The notes: generated by a model not told the origin, from the sequence alone. DNA of 64,000 bases from Rubricoccus marinus (GCF_002257665.1 NZ_MQWB01000001.1:1489870-1553869); one strand, 5' to 3'. Numbered from the stretch's first letter, positions 1 through 9,350 are shown. Program-made: numbers and translations.

Positions 1-5
1 ACCCC

Positions 6-2903
6 ATGCCCCAGCGCCCCCAGACCGCCGCCGAAACCCGACAGGCCTTTCTCGACTTTTTCCGCGAGAAGGACCACGAGATCATCCCGACCGGCTTCCC
101 GCTCGTCCCGCAAGACGACCCGACGCTGCTGTTCATCAACGCCGGGATGAACCCGTTCAAGGACGTGTTCCTGGGCACGGGCACGCGGCCGTACAGCCGC
201 GCGGCGGACACGCAGAAGTGCCTCCGCGTGAGCGGCAAACACAACGACCTGGACGAGGTGGGCGTGGACACGTACCACCACACGTTCTTCGAGATGCTCG
301 GCAACTGGAGCTTCGGGGACTACTTCAAGAAAGAGGCGATCTCGTGGGCATGGGAGCTCCTGGTGGACCGCTGGGGCATGGACCCCTCGCGCCTCTACGC
401 GACCGTCCACGAGGGCGACGAGGCGTTGGGTCTGGAGCCCGACGAGGAGGCCGCCAAGTTGTGGGAGACCGAGACCACCATCCCGGCCGCGCACATCCTC
501 TACGCGCCCAGCAAGGACAACTTCTGGATGATGGGCGACACCGGCCCCTGCGGCCCGTGCTCCGAGATTCACGTGGACATGCGGCCCGACGAGGAGCGCG
601 CGCACGTGGCCGGGCAGGACCTCGTCAACAAGGACGACCCGCGGGTGATCGAGATCTGGAACCTCGTGTTCATCCAGTACAACGCGTCGGTGGAGGAGGC
701 CTCTGGCGAGACCGTGACCACCCTCGCGCCTCTGGCGGCAAAGCACGTCGATACGGGCATGGGCTTCGAGCGGCTGACGGCCGTGCTCCAGGGCTCGTCG
801 TCTACCTACGACACGGACATCTTCGCGCCCATCCTCCAGGCCGCCGCCGACCTCTCGCCAGAGGCCGGGATTCGCGGCTACAACGACATTGACGGGACGC
901 CAGAGGAGGTCGAGCGTCAGCGCATCGCGCTCCGCGTGGTGGCCGATCACGTCCGCACGCTCGTCTTCGCGATCACCGATGGCGCGCAGCCGGGCAACAC
1001 CGGGCGCGGCTACGTCATCCGCCGCATCCTCCGCCGTGCCGTCCGCTACGGCTACCAGGGCCTCGGCATCCGCGAACCGTTCCTGTTCAAGCTGGCCGAG
1101 TCCGTTATCGACACGATGGGCGAGGCGTTTCCGAGCATCGTGGAGTCCCGCGACTTTGTGACGCGTGTGATCCGGGCGGAAGAGGAATCATTCCTGAGAA
1201 CTCTCGGGACTGGCATTGACATGTTTGAGGCCGTCACGGACTATATCAAAACCATTGCCGGTTATGATCTATCAAATCCTGCTATCGTCGAAGAGGCGAT
1301 ACCAGACGTGACTGAGAATCTTCTCACGAACTGGGGCTCAAGTCTGCGAGTGCTGGAGCATTCTTTCGAAGGTGACTACGTCAGTGGAATCCTTGAAGCT
1401 GCCAAGGTCAGTCGTTTTCCCGGCGAAGTGACGTTTGTTCTCCACGACACATACGGCTTCCCCTCCGACCTCACCGCTGTCATGGCACGCGAGCACGGGC
1501 TGGAAGTAGACGAAGCCCGCTTCGAGGAACTGATGCAGGAGCAGAAGGACCGCGCGCGCGCCGCCGGCTCCTTCAAGCAAGACAACTCCCAGGTCGACAC
1601 GTGGGACGCCGTTCACGACACGCCAGAGGCCGTCGAGTTCGTCGGCTACGACGAGCTGAGCGTCGAGGACGCCAAGATCCTCCGCACCCGCGCCTCTGGC
1701 GAGGGCGAGGACGCGCGCTACGAGATCGTGCTGAGCAAGACCCCGTTCTACGCCGAGAGCGGCGGGCAGGTCGGCGACACCGGCACGCTCGAAACCGCCG
1801 GCGAGACCGTCCGCGTGCTCGACACGCAGAAAGGCGCCGACGGCGTCATCGTGCACGTCGTGGACCGCCTGCCGGGCGACGCTAGAGGCGCCGTGACCGC
1901 GACCGTCGACAGTGCGCGCCGTCAGAGAATCATGCGGCACCATACGGCCACGCACTTGCTGCACCGCGCCCTCCGCGAGGCACTCGGCGACCACGTCCAG
2001 CAGAAGGGCTCACTTGTGGCTCCCGACCGGCTCCGGTTCGACTTCTCGCACTACGAGAAGGTCTCGCCCGAGGCCATCGCACAGATCGAGCGGCGCGTCA
2101 ACGAGGCCGTATTGATGAACCTGCCTCTGGCGGAGGAGCGCGGCGTGCCCATCGAGGAGGCCAAGGCGCGGGGCGCGATGGCACTTTTCGGCGAGAAGTA
2201 CGGCGACGCCGTCCGCGTGATCTCGTTCACGAACGACGATGACTTCGTGAGCGTCGAGTTGTGTGGCGGCACGCACGTCCAGAGCACCGCCGAGGTCGGC
2301 ACCTTCCGCCTCACGACCGAGACGAGCGTGGCCTCTGGCGTGCGCCGCATCGAGGCCGTCGCGGGCGAGGCCGCGCTCGCTTCCATCACGGCGGATCTGG
2401 ACGAACTGAACACCGCGCGAGAGGCGCTGGGCCAGACGCCAGAGGGCATCGGCGCCGCGATCGTCGCGCTTCAGGCGCAGGCGAAGGCGTTGGAGAAGGA
2501 AGTCGCCGGCCTCAAGCAAGCCGCCGCCGCCAGCGGCCTGGACCAGTACATCGCCGACGCGACCGACGTGGACGGCATCGCGGTCGTCGCCGCCGAGATC
2601 CCGGGCGCCGACGCCGACGCGCTCCGCACGTTGGGCGAGGAGGCCCGCCAGAGGATGGGCTCGGGCGTCGCCGTGTTCGGCTCGCGCGACGAGGAGGCCG
2701 GCAAGGTCATGCTCGTGGCTGCGGTCACGGACGATCTCACAAAGCGCGTCCAGGCCGGGAAGCTGGTCGGCGCGCTGGCAAAGCACGTCGGCGGCGGCGG
2801 CGGCGGTCGCCCAACCCTCGCGACCGCGGGCGGCAAGCAGCCGGAGAACCTGCCCGTTGCGCTCAGCGCAGCGCCAGAGGCCGTGCGCGAGCTGATGGGG
2901 TAG
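6..2903 (+). CDS. alaS: Alanyl-tRNA synthetase
   Basis: Charges tRNA-Ala with alanine in the cytoplasm and edits mischarged Ser and Gly. The 965 residues show the class II catalytic core at the N-terminus (TLLFINAGMNPFKD near residue 40), the editing-site HHTATH at 645-650 and the zinc-ligand motif CGGTH at 753-757, then a DHHA1-type C-terminus ending in a glycine run and RPTLATAGG. The ATG at 6 lies exactly where AlaRS proteins begin; upstream regulation is outside the window. At 965 residues it is longer than the usual 870-880, largely because of an AT-richer insertion at about residues 395-479, just before the HDTYGFPSDLT motif. A hairpin of the dispersed 9-mer follows at 2982-3027. Confidence 0.98.
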   Translation: MPQRPQTAAETRQAFLDFFREKDHEIIPTGFPLVPQDDPTLLFINAGMNPFKDVFLGTGTRPYSRAADTQKCLRVSGKHNDLDEVGVDTYHHTFFEMLGNWSFGDYFKKEAISWAWELLVDRWGMDPSRLYATVHEGDEALGLEPDEEAAKLWETETTIPAAHILYAPSKDNFWMMGDTGPCGPCSEIHVDMRPDEERAHVAGQDLVNKDDPRVIEIWNLVFIQYNASVEEASGETVTTLAPLAAKHVDTGMGFERLTAVLQGSSSTYDTDIFAPILQAAADLSPEAGIRGYNDIDGTPEEVERQRIALRVVADHVRTLVFAITDGAQPGNTGRGYVIRRILRRAVRYGYQGLGIREPFLFKLAESVIDTMGEAFPSIVESRDFVTRVIRAEEESFLRTLGTGIDMFEAVTDYIKTIAGYDLSNPAIVEEAIPDVTENLLTNWGSSLRVLEHSFEGDYVSGILEAAKVSRFPGEVTFVLHDTYGFPSDLTAVMAREHGLEVDEARFEELMQEQKDRARAAGSFKQDNSQVDTWDAVHDTPEAVEFVGYDELSVEDAKILRTRASGEGEDARYEIVLSKTPFYAESGGQVGDTGTLETAGETVRVLDTQKGADGVIVHVVDRLPGDARGAVTATVDSARRQRIMRHHTATHLLHRALREALGDHVQQKGSLVAPDRLRFDFSHYEKVSPEAIAQIERRVNEAVLMNLPLAEERGVPIEEAKARGAMALFGEKYGDAVRVISFTNDDDFVSVELCGGTHVQSTAEVGTFRLTTETSVASGVRRIEAVAGEAALASITADLDELNTAREALGQTPEGIGAAIVALQAQAKALEKEVAGLKQAAAASGLDQYIADATDVDGIAVVAAEIPGADADALRTLGEEARQRMGSGVAVFGSRDEEAGKVMLVAAVTDDLTKRVQAGKLVGALAKHVGGGGGGRPTLATAGGKQPENLPVALSAAPEAVRELMG
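1190..1440 (+). other. Low-GC insertion inside alaS
   Basis: Between FLRTLGTG and the conserved LHDTYGFP, where family members have about 25-30 residues, this copy has about 70. The extra DNA uses A/T-ending codons (tat atc aaa; gat cta tca aat) unlike the flanks and has no copy of the dispersed 9-mer. The frame stays open, so it is translated. It is probably a transferred or recently acquired insertion in a surface loop of the catalytic domain. Confidence 0.6.
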
Positions 2904-2981
2904 GCTCTTCGCGAGGGGCGTCTGCGCGATCTCGTCGTGCTGCGGGTGTCGGACCGCTAGAAAGCGGATCGCGCTGTATTA

Positions 2982-3027
2982 CCTCGGCCTCTGGCGCTGC
3001 GACGACGCGTGGCGCCAGAGGCCGAGG
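2982..3027 (+). terminator. Hairpin from inverted 9-mer copies after alaS
   Basis: A perfect 16-bp inverted repeat (CCTCGGCCTCTGGCGC and its complement at 3012-3027) with a 14-base loop, 79 bases after the alaS stop. It has no U-run. Position and stem strength suggest termination or 3'-end protection of the alaS message. Confidence 0.5.
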
Positions 3028-3121
3028 CCTCGTGTCGACCGGGTTTAGGCGGCTATACCAACGCAGACCACCGTTGCGTTGGGGGCACACACGAATTGCA
3101 CACGGGGGATTGCGGTTGCCC

Positions 3122-3129
3122 TAGCTTCG
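3122..3129 (+). promoter_or_regulatory. Candidate -7 box TAGCTTCG
   Basis: TAGCTTCG, close to the Bacteroidota TAnnTTTG box, lies 35 bases before the metallopeptidase GTG start. A TTGC sits 22 bases upstream of it at 3096-3099 as a possible -33 element. Confidence 0.4.
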
Positions 3130-3164
3130 TGGCATCTTCAAGCAGTCACTACGCCCCTGTTCCT

Positions 3165-5162
3165 GTGTCCTTTCGCCACTCCTGTTTTCTCCTCGCCGCG
3201 CTGATTGCGGCCGCTCCTGCCTGGGCGCAAAAGCCACGCAACGCCAGCGCTCTCGAACTGGGCGCCGACCCGACACTTGCGGAGCCGTTCCCGTCGTCTA
3301 CGGGGCAGGCCAGTCTGACCTCCAGCCGGGCCGTCGCGCTGTACCGGCAGAACGCCGTCGTGCGCCCTGCGGCGCCAGAGGCCATGGCCCGCGAGTTCCT
3401 CTCCAACCACGAGAGCTTGTTGGGACTGCAAGAGGCGGACTTTGAGGTGACCCGCGTTCGCGAAGGCGATGTTGGCGCCGTTGTTCGCTTCCACCAGACT
3501 GTGGGCGGTGTGCCTGTCTGGGGCACGGAGACGATGGTGAACATCGACAAGGCCAACCGGGTCCAGACCGTGTTCAACGGAGCTCGTGACATCGGCCGCG
3601 TGTCCACCGATCCCACGCTGGCCTCTGGCGCCGCGCGCGCCACCGCGTTCGCGCACCTCGGCGTTACAGGCACGCTCCACTACGACGAGACGAACCTCGT
3701 CATCTGGCCCGGCGCCAGCGGCGCACGCCTCGCGTGGCAGGTCCGCGTGGAGGCCGAGGCCCCACGTGGCGACTGGGAAGCCATCGTGGATGCCCAAACG
3801 GGTGAACTGCTCCGCGTGGCGGACCGCCTCCTCACGCACCGCGGCGAGGACGACCCGACCACACCTCTGGCGATGCCGACGGTGGAAACGCACCCGCTCT
3901 ACAAGCGGCTCGACGCGACGGGCTTCATCTTCGATCCCAACCCGCTCACGCGCGCAAAGGCCTCATACGGTGGCGGCTACGTGGACGGCGGTGACGCCAA
4001 CACGCCACAGCTGGAAGCCGCCCGCTCGGCCGTCACGCTCCGCGATATCACGCAGGTGGGCTCGCGGTACGAATTGAAGGGGCCCTGGGCAGAAAGCGTG
4101 GACTGGGATTCCCCTCGCGAGGGGACCTACGGTCAGTCCACTCCAGAGTGGAACTTCACGCGTGACAACGACGCCTTCGAGGCCGCCACGGTCTACTGGC
4201 ACATCGACAACTACATGCGGTACATCAACGAGACGCTAGGCGTCCCCGCGGTGCCACAGGCGTACTCGTCCGGTGTGCAGTTCGACTCCAAGGGGTGGAA
4301 CGGCGCCGATAACTCCTCTTTCTCGTCTGGCTCTGACCGCCTCACCTTTGGCCACGGCTGCGTGGACGACTCCGAGGACGCGGACGTGATCCTGCACGAG
4401 CTCGGGCACGGACTCCACGACTGGCTCGCGAGCATCTCGCAGCAGAACGGCCTCAGCGAGGGCTTTGGCGATTACGTCGCGGTGAGCTACAGCCGCGGCC
4501 TCGGACTCATCGATCCTGCGAGCCCTCCCTACAACTGGGTGTTCAAGTGGGACGGTCATAACGAATGCTGGAATGGACGCTCAACGGCAATCACCTCCAC
4601 GTTCCCGGCCGGAAACGGCATCCACGCGCAGGGGCAGCACTTCTCCACGTCTCTGATGCGCGTTTGGGACGTGCTGGGGCGGGAGCGGACCGACAAGGCC
4701 GTTTTTGAGGGCATGACCATGACCACCGGGTCTACAACTCACCCGCAGGCGGCGCAGGCCATCATGCAGGCCGCTGCCAACCTCGGCTACAGCCATGACG
4801 AGATCGGCGTCTTCTACGACAGCTTCGTCGCCCAGGGCTACAACGGCCTCACGCGTCCGGCAGCGACCGCAGGCGAGGAGGGCCCCGATCTCGCCTCTGG
4901 CGCCGAGTTCACCGCGCCCGCCCCGAACCCGTTCATGGGCACGACCCAGGTCGAGCTTCGCGTGGACGACGCGCAGAGCGTCACGGTCAAGGTCTACGAC
5001 ACGCTCGGCCGGCAGGTCACGACGCTCTTGGACGAAGTGCTCGTCGCGGGCCGCCGCTACCCGATCACGCTCGATGGCCGCGGGCTCGACGCCGGCGTCT
5101 ACGTCCTCGTCGCCAGAGGCGAGACGTTCCAGCGCTCGCAGCGCGTGACGCTGACGCGGTAA
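3165..5162 (+). CDS. Secreted HEXXH metallopeptidase with T9SS sorting domain
   Basis: An exported zinc peptidase of 665 residues. A GTG at 3165 is chosen as start because it opens directly onto a signal peptide (SFRHSCFLLAALIAAAPAWA-Q). The longer open frame from 3009 would begin inside the hairpin repeat and bury the signal. An FTP/PepSY-like propeptide region follows (about 60-250). The catalytic motif HELGH is at 411-415 with a downstream Glu in SEGFGDY (E432), as in thermolysin/fungalysin-like gluzincins. The last ~80 residues (APNPFMGTTQVEL to QRVTLTR) are a type-A T9SS C-terminal domain, so the protein should cross the outer membrane and be anchored or released. Exact peptidase family (M4 or M36-like) is unsettled. 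Confidence 0.88.
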   Translation: MSFRHSCFLLAALIAAAPAWAQKPRNASALELGADPTLAEPFPSSTGQASLTSSRAVALYRQNAVVRPAAPEAMAREFLSNHESLLGLQEADFEVTRVREGDVGAVVRFHQTVGGVPVWGTETMVNIDKANRVQTVFNGARDIGRVSTDPTLASGAARATAFAHLGVTGTLHYDETNLVIWPGASGARLAWQVRVEAEAPRGDWEAIVDAQTGELLRVADRLLTHRGEDDPTTPLAMPTVETHPLYKRLDATGFIFDPNPLTRAKASYGGGYVDGGDANTPQLEAARSAVTLRDITQVGSRYELKGPWAESVDWDSPREGTYGQSTPEWNFTRDNDAFEAATVYWHIDNYMRYINETLGVPAVPQAYSSGVQFDSKGWNGADNSSFSSGSDRLTFGHGCVDDSEDADVILHELGHGLHDWLASISQQNGLSEGFGDYVAVSYSRGLGLIDPASPPYNWVFKWDGHNECWNGRSTAITSTFPAGNGIHAQGQHFSTSLMRVWDVLGRERTDKAVFEGMTMTTGSTTHPQAAQAIMQAAANLGYSHDEIGVFYDSFVAQGYNGLTRPAATAGEEGPDLASGAEFTAPAPNPFMGTTQVELRVDDAQSVTVKVYDTLGRQVTTLLDEVLVAGRRYPITLDGRGLDAGVYVLVARGETFQRSQRVTLTR

Positions 5163-5187
5163 AACGCCTGCCATGGGAGAATTCGAC

Positions 5188-5219
5188 GGGCCGGGAGCAC
5201 ACGCTTCCGGCCCGTTTGT
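5188..5219 (+). terminator. Terminator after metallopeptidase
   Basis: CGGGCCGG (5188-5195) pairs with CCGGCCCG (5208-5215) around a 12-base loop and is followed by TTTG. It lies 25 bases after the stop codon. Confidence 0.6.
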
Positions 5220-5315
5220 GTAGGCCTCTGGCGGCTAGCCCGCCTCGCGCCAGACCGCACATCTTCACCGGGGCCTAAAGGGTAACGCGCCAGAGGCCGT
5301 CCGTATCTTGGCCGC

Positions 5316-5402
5316 GGAGAGATGCCGGAGTGGTCGAACGGGCTAGTCTCGAAAACTAGAGTGCCTGTATGGGTACCGAGGGTTCGAATCCCTCTCTCTC
5401 CG
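5316..5402 (+). tRNA. tRNA-Ser (anticodon CGA)
   Basis: An 87-base type II tRNA. The acceptor GGAGAGA (5316-5322) pairs with TCTCTCC (5395-5401), followed by discriminator G. The anticodon loop CTCGAAA between CTAGT and ACTAG gives CGA, reading UCG. A long variable arm is present, and the T-arm contains GGTTCGAATCC. CCA is not encoded. Confidence 0.96.
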
Positions 5403-5406
5403 CTCG

Positions 5407-5435
5407 CGCCCGCCCCTTCTGGGGGCGGGCGTTTT
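5407..5435 (+). terminator. Rho-independent terminator of tRNA-Ser
   Basis: A strong GC stem (CGCCCGCCCC / GGGGGCGGGCG) with a TTCT loop followed by TTTT, directly after the tRNA. Confidence 0.85.
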
Positions 5436-5445
5436 GTGTAGAAGG

Positions 5446-5461
5446 CCTCTGGCGCCAGAGG
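5446..5461. repeat. Full 9-mer palindrome between convergent units
   Basis: CCTCTGGCGCCAGAGG lies 15 bases beyond the end of the minus-strand lipoprotein gene and just after the tRNA terminator, where it could end transcription from either side. Confidence 0.9.
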
Positions 5462-5476
5462 ACCTGAGGCTTCGGC

Positions 5477-6259
5477 TCAGTCGATCTCAATGACCTCGAC
5501 GCCTGTCGGGCGCGCGAAGCGCAGGCGGAAGTCCGAGGGGTTGACGAGCAGCCGGTTGTGCTCCAACTGGATGCGCACGCCTTCGCCCGGCGCCGTGAGC
5601 ACCACACGTCGCGGCATCACCACGCCGTCCACGGTGTCGAACGCCGAAAAGCGCTGGTCCGCGACGACGGTGTTGCTGGCGTCGAGCTCTTGGGCCTGCA
5701 CGACGCGCCAGAGGCTGGGGTCTACGACGAGAACGCGGCGCGTGCGGTCAGGACGGCGATGTACCAGGATGTAGCGACCGGAGTCCGGCGTCACGGTCCA
5801 GTCCATGCCGGCCTCTGGCGCCAGAAGCCCGGCGAGCGACTGCGCGAGGACCTCGGAGGAGCCCGCGCCCGGCACGTACCGGTCCGCCACCTCGATGTCG
5901 CCCACGAACAGCTTGCCGTTGATCTTGTCGTAGGCGACGAACGACTGCGGCGTGATCAGCCCGCGCCCGCCCTCAATGCCTAGGGGGCCGCGAACGGTTA
6001 CCGTTGTGGAATCCGCGAGTCGGGCGCGGATCGAGTAGGTCGCCTTCTGATCCAGCGTGCGCGTCGTGATCTCGATGCGGCCGTCGGCCGCGTAAAACGC
6101 GACGGGCTGCGTCGAGCGCTGGATGGCGTCACGGATCTGAGCGGCCGTTTGATACGGGTACGCATCTGGAAGCTGGCCCTCGGGCGCGTCATCGACGAGG
6201 GGGCCGGAGCTACAGGCGGCAAGAGAGAGGGCCGTGAGGAGGAGAAGGGCGAAACGCAT
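5477..6259 (-). CDS. DUF4292-like lipoprotein
   Basis: A 260-residue lipoprotein, probably in the outer membrane or facing the periplasm. The ATG at 6259 gives a short signal with lipobox (MRFALLLLTALSLAAC-SSG); the frame extends further upstream but only with arginine/proline-rich shadow sequence. After the cysteine comes a beta-rich region (GRIEITTRTLDQKATYS, TVTVRGPLG) resembling the LolA/LolB-like DUF4292 family of Bacteroidota. The role is not established; lipid or lipoprotein handling is inferred from fold resemblance only. It follows the TPR gene with a 44-base gap on the same strand and probably shares its transcript, ending at the palindrome at 5446. Confidence 0.75.
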   Translation of the reverse strand: MRFALLLLTALSLAACSSGPLVDDAPEGQLPDAYPYQTAAQIRDAIQRSTQPVAFYAADGRIEITTRTLDQKATYSIRARLADSTTVTVRGPLGIEGGRGLITPQSFVAYDKINGKLFVGDIEVADRYVPGAGSSEVLAQSLAGLLAPEAGMDWTVTPDSGRYILVHRRPDRTRRVLVVDPSLWRVVQAQELDASNTVVADQRFSAFDTVDGVVMPRRVVLTAPGEGVRIQLEHNRLLVNPSDFRLRFARPTGVEVIEID

Positions 6260-6303
6260 GCAGAGACGAGCGGCGGCGCAGACGCGCCAGGGGAGAGGGG
6301 AGA

Positions 6304-7665
6304 TCAGCGGGCGCGAAGCCACCCGTTGTCGGGGTCGAGCACCAGGGCGCGGTCCCACGCCGCGCGAGCGGCAGCGGACTCGCCTCTGGCGGCGGCGAGG
6401 TCGCCAGAGGCTGCGTCCGTGAGGACAGGATCGGCGCCCGATGCGCTGGCGAGCGCATCGGCGGCTTCGGCAACGCGGTCTAGGGCAGCGAGCGCCATCG
6501 CGCGGAGGGCGTGGCCGTTGGGTGTCGGGGGGGAGAGGCCTAGCGCGGCCTCTGCATCGCCTCTGGCGAGTGCGGCCTCAGCGGCGGCCTCGGCCACGTC
6601 TGGGTCCGAGCCTAGAAAGAGCAGCGCGTCATCGGTCACGCGTGCGGCCCGATCGTCGCCGCTACGGACGAGGGCGCGGACCGCCAGAGGCCACGCGCCA
6701 GCATCACGCGGGTTGGTGTCCAGCGCCCGCACGAGCCGATCGGCGGCGAGGGCGTACCGCCTCTGCGCGTACGCGATGCGGCCGCCTAGTCCCAGCGCCT
6801 CCGGCGTGGCCTCTTGCGCAAGAACCGACGCGACGAGCGTCTCGGCTTCTTCCAGCGTGCTCTCGTCTTCGGCAGAGGCCTCGTAGAGATCGCGGGCGCG
6901 CTGCAAGCGGTCGGCGGGGGAGCGGGCGTCCGCAGCGGCCCCTGGCGTTTCTCCGCTCAACTCCGCGCGGAGTGCGCGGGCGGCGGCGTCGGACGGATGG
7001 CGCGAGAGGTAGCGGTCCAGCGTCGCGAGGGCTTCTGGCGCTTGATTCGCGTCGCGCAGCGCGGTCGCGAGCAGCATCGCGATGGCGCCCTCGTCCGGAG
7101 CGAGAACGGACGCGCGGCGGAGGTGCCGCAGCTCGGCCTCGCTGTCGCCAGAGGCGTTCGCGAGCACGGCTAGGCGGATGTGGACGGCGGGCGTCTCGCC
7201 CACACGCACGAGGGCCGATAGCGCGCGGACGGCGTCCGTCGTGCGGCCAAGCGAGGCGTAGAGGTCCGCGAGAGTCGCGAGCAGGGCCGGGTCGTCCGGG
7301 CGGAGGCGAAGCGCCGTTTCGAAGTGCTCCGCCGCGGCCTCCGGGTCGGACTCGCGGAGCAGTTCGCCCAGCCGGGTCCAGACAGCGGGCTCCTCTGGCG
7401 CGAACCGCGTGGCGGCCTCGGCGGAGAGAAAGGCTTCTTCCGGCCGCCCTAGCGCGATGTAGCTCTCGGCCAGCGCGTCGTGGACGGCGCCGCTCTCTGG
7501 CTTGAGCTCCAAAAGGGCATCCAGCACCCCGATCGCGCCCTGGTGGTCATCCTCCCACTGAAGCGCCAGCGCGGCGACGAACTCGCGGTGCGCGTCGCGC
7601 CCGTTTTGGGCCTGCGCCAGAGGCGCGGCGACAAGGACGAGGGCCAGGAGGGAGAGGCGGAGCAC
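6304..7665 (-). CDS. Exported tetratricopeptide-repeat protein
   Basis: A 453-residue exported TPR protein. A GTG at 7665 is taken as start because it opens a clean signal peptide (LRLSLLALVLVAAPLAQA-Q). The open frame to 7980 would run across the divergent transporter gene. The mature part is a chain of helical repeats with TPR signatures (A..LL.L.P....H..LA..Y..LGR.EEA), about ten units, rich in the peptides ASG, ARG and PEA produced by the dispersed 9-mer. It probably scaffolds protein contacts in the periplasm; no enzyme motif is visible. It is transcribed divergently from the transporter at 7730 and is followed by the DUF4292-like lipoprotein gene. Confidence 0.82.
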   Translation of the reverse strand: MLRLSLLALVLVAAPLAQAQNGRDAHREFVAALALQWEDDHQGAIGVLDALLELKPESGAVHDALAESYIALGRPEEAFLSAEAATRFAPEEPAVWTRLGELLRESDPEAAAEHFETALRLRPDDPALLATLADLYASLGRTTDAVRALSALVRVGETPAVHIRLAVLANASGDSEAELRHLRRASVLAPDEGAIAMLLATALRDANQAPEALATLDRYLSRHPSDAAARALRAELSGETPGAAADARSPADRLQRARDLYEASAEDESTLEEAETLVASVLAQEATPEALGLGGRIAYAQRRYALAADRLVRALDTNPRDAGAWPLAVRALVRSGDDRAARVTDDALLFLGSDPDVAEAAAEAALARGDAEAALGLSPPTPNGHALRAMALAALDRVAEAADALASASGADPVLTDAASGDLAAARGESAAARAAWDRALVLDPDNGWLRAR

Positions 7666-7697
7666 GGCGGAAGATCGGGGGGATCCCCCTCTAACGC

Positions 7698-7705
7698 TAC
7701 CTTCG
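7698..7705 (+). promoter_or_regulatory. Candidate -7 box TACCTTCG
   Basis: TACCTTCG lies 24 bases before the GTG of the YfcC-like transporter in the 64-base divergent intergenic region. Confidence 0.35.
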
Positions 7706-7729
7706 CGCCAAACGTGCCACCCCCGCGCA

Positions 7730-9322
7730 GTGCCCGACGTCCCCGCCGATCCCCGCCCCGATTCGCCCGAGCCGCACGCCGTCGCGCCGGTCCCGCCTCT
7801 GGCGCCAGAGGCGCCGGTTTCCAGCGGGCCGCGCTTCCGAGCGCCGGACACAACGCTGATCATCTTCAGCATCATCCTGCTCGCAGCGGTCCTGACGTGG
7901 ATCATCCCGCCGGGTGCGTTCGAGCGGACCGAGCTGCAAGTGGAGGGCGTGGGGACGCGCGAGGTCGTCGTGCCGGGCACGTTCGCGCCGGTCGAGCGCG
8001 AGGTTGTCGGTGTACGCCAGAGGCTGATTCACACGGTCGCGATCGTGTTTCAGGCGCCGATCCGCGGGTTCGCGGACCCGCAGGTGGCGGACATCATCGC
8101 GTTCGTGCTGTTTATCGGCGGCATGTTTTCGATTCTCGCCGCCACGGGCGCTATCGATGCGGGGCTGAGGCGAACCGTGCTCGCGGCGGAGCGATCCCCG
8201 CGCCTGGAGCGCGCGCTGATCCCGCTGTTCATGGTGCTGTTTTCGCTCGGCGGCGCCGTGTTCGGCATGGCCGAGGAGACCATCCCGTTTGTACTCATCT
8301 TTGTGCCTCTGGCGCTGGCGCTGGGCTACGACAGCCTGACGGGGGCCGCCATCCCGTTTGTGGGCTCGGCCGCGGGGTTCGCGGCTGCGTTTTTCAACCC
8401 GTTCACGGTCGGCGTGGCGCAGGGGATCGCGGGCGTCTCGCTGTTCAGCGGCGCCGGCTTCCGCCTGGTGCTCTGGGTGTTCACGACGGGCATCGCGACG
8501 GCCTTTGTGATGTGGCACGCCGCGCGCGTCAAACGTGACCCACCAAAGAGTCCCGTCCACCGTCTCGACCTCACCAAGCGCGCCGATGCGACGCCGTTGA
8601 CCTCTGGCGACGCCCGCTTTACGGGCCGTCACCGCGCCGTGCTGTGGACGTTCGCGCTGTCCCTGCTCGTGCTCGTGTGGGGCGTATTCCCGCGTGAGCG
8701 CGTGATCGAAGGCATCGGCACGGTCCGCGGCCTGAGCTACTTCGTGGGCGGCGAGGGGTGGTACATCATCGAGATTGCGGCCTTCTTCCTCGGCCTCGGC
8801 GTGATCCTGGCGATGCTCGGCGGGCTCTCGCCCAACCGGGCCGCTGGCGCGTTCATGGAAGGCGTCAAGGACCTCGCACCGACCGCCGTGATCATCGGCA
8901 TCGCCAGAGGCATCCTCGTCGTGCTGGAAGACGGTCAGACGATCGACCCGATCCTGAACGCGCTCGCGAGCGGGTTGGAGGGCACGGGGTCCGCACTGAG
9001 CGCGATGGCGATGTTCGGTGCGCAGACGGCCATCAACTTTTTCGTGCCGAGCGGAAGCGGGCAGGCCGCGCTCACGATGCCGCTCATGGCACCTCTGGCG
9101 GACCTGGTCGGCGTGAGCCGCCAAACAGCCGTGCTCGCGTTCCAGATGGGCGACGGCTTTACCAACATGATCGTGCCGACGAGCGCCGTCCTTATGGGCG
9201 TGCTCTCCCTCGCGCGGATCCCGTGGCAGACGTGGGCGCGGTGGATCCTCCCGCTCCAGGTGGTCCTGTTTACGCTCGGTCTCATTGCGCTCGCCATCGC
9301 GTCCGCCGTCGGCTATGCATGA
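7730..9322 (+). CDS. YfcC/DcuC-family membrane transporter
   Basis: A 530-residue inner-membrane carrier. A cytoplasmic proline-rich N-terminus of about 40 residues includes PLAPEA, encoded by a complete 9-mer palindrome (7796-7811). It is followed by about 12 hydrophobic segments. Family traits visible are IIPPGAFER after the first helix, the GGAVFGMAEETIPFV segment and, in the second half, FFVPSGSGQAALTMPL. Members of this family (PF03606) are predicted carriers of C4-dicarboxylates, basic amino acids or peptides; the substrate here cannot be read from sequence. The start is a GTG; a TACCTTCG box lies 24 bases upstream. A 9-mer palindrome follows at 9351. Confidence 0.88.
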   Translation: MPDVPADPRPDSPEPHAVAPVPPLAPEAPVSSGPRFRAPDTTLIIFSIILLAAVLTWIIPPGAFERTELQVEGVGTREVVVPGTFAPVEREVVGVRQRLIHTVAIVFQAPIRGFADPQVADIIAFVLFIGGMFSILAATGAIDAGLRRTVLAAERSPRLERALIPLFMVLFSLGGAVFGMAEETIPFVLIFVPLALALGYDSLTGAAIPFVGSAAGFAAAFFNPFTVGVAQGIAGVSLFSGAGFRLVLWVFTTGIATAFVMWHAARVKRDPPKSPVHRLDLTKRADATPLTSGDARFTGRHRAVLWTFALSLLVLVWGVFPRERVIEGIGTVRGLSYFVGGEGWYIIEIAAFFLGLGVILAMLGGLSPNRAAGAFMEGVKDLAPTAVIIGIARGILVVLEDGQTIDPILNALASGLEGTGSALSAMAMFGAQTAINFFVPSGSGQAALTMPLMAPLADLVGVSRQTAVLAFQMGDGFTNMIVPTSAVLMGVLSLARIPWQTWARWILPLQVVLFTLGLIALAIASAVGYA

Positions 9323-9350
9323 CGGCGCCGTCTAACCCGGTGGACGCGGG

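Noticed and set aside
2010-2786. Long antisense frames, for example opposite alaS
   Set aside because: Codon composition is that of a high-GC shadow; no domain, no start context and the sense gene is certain.
3009-3164. N-terminal extension of the metallopeptidase from an upstream GTG
   Set aside because: It would begin inside the alaS hairpin and place a signal peptide at residue 53; the GTG at 3165 gives a normal signal.
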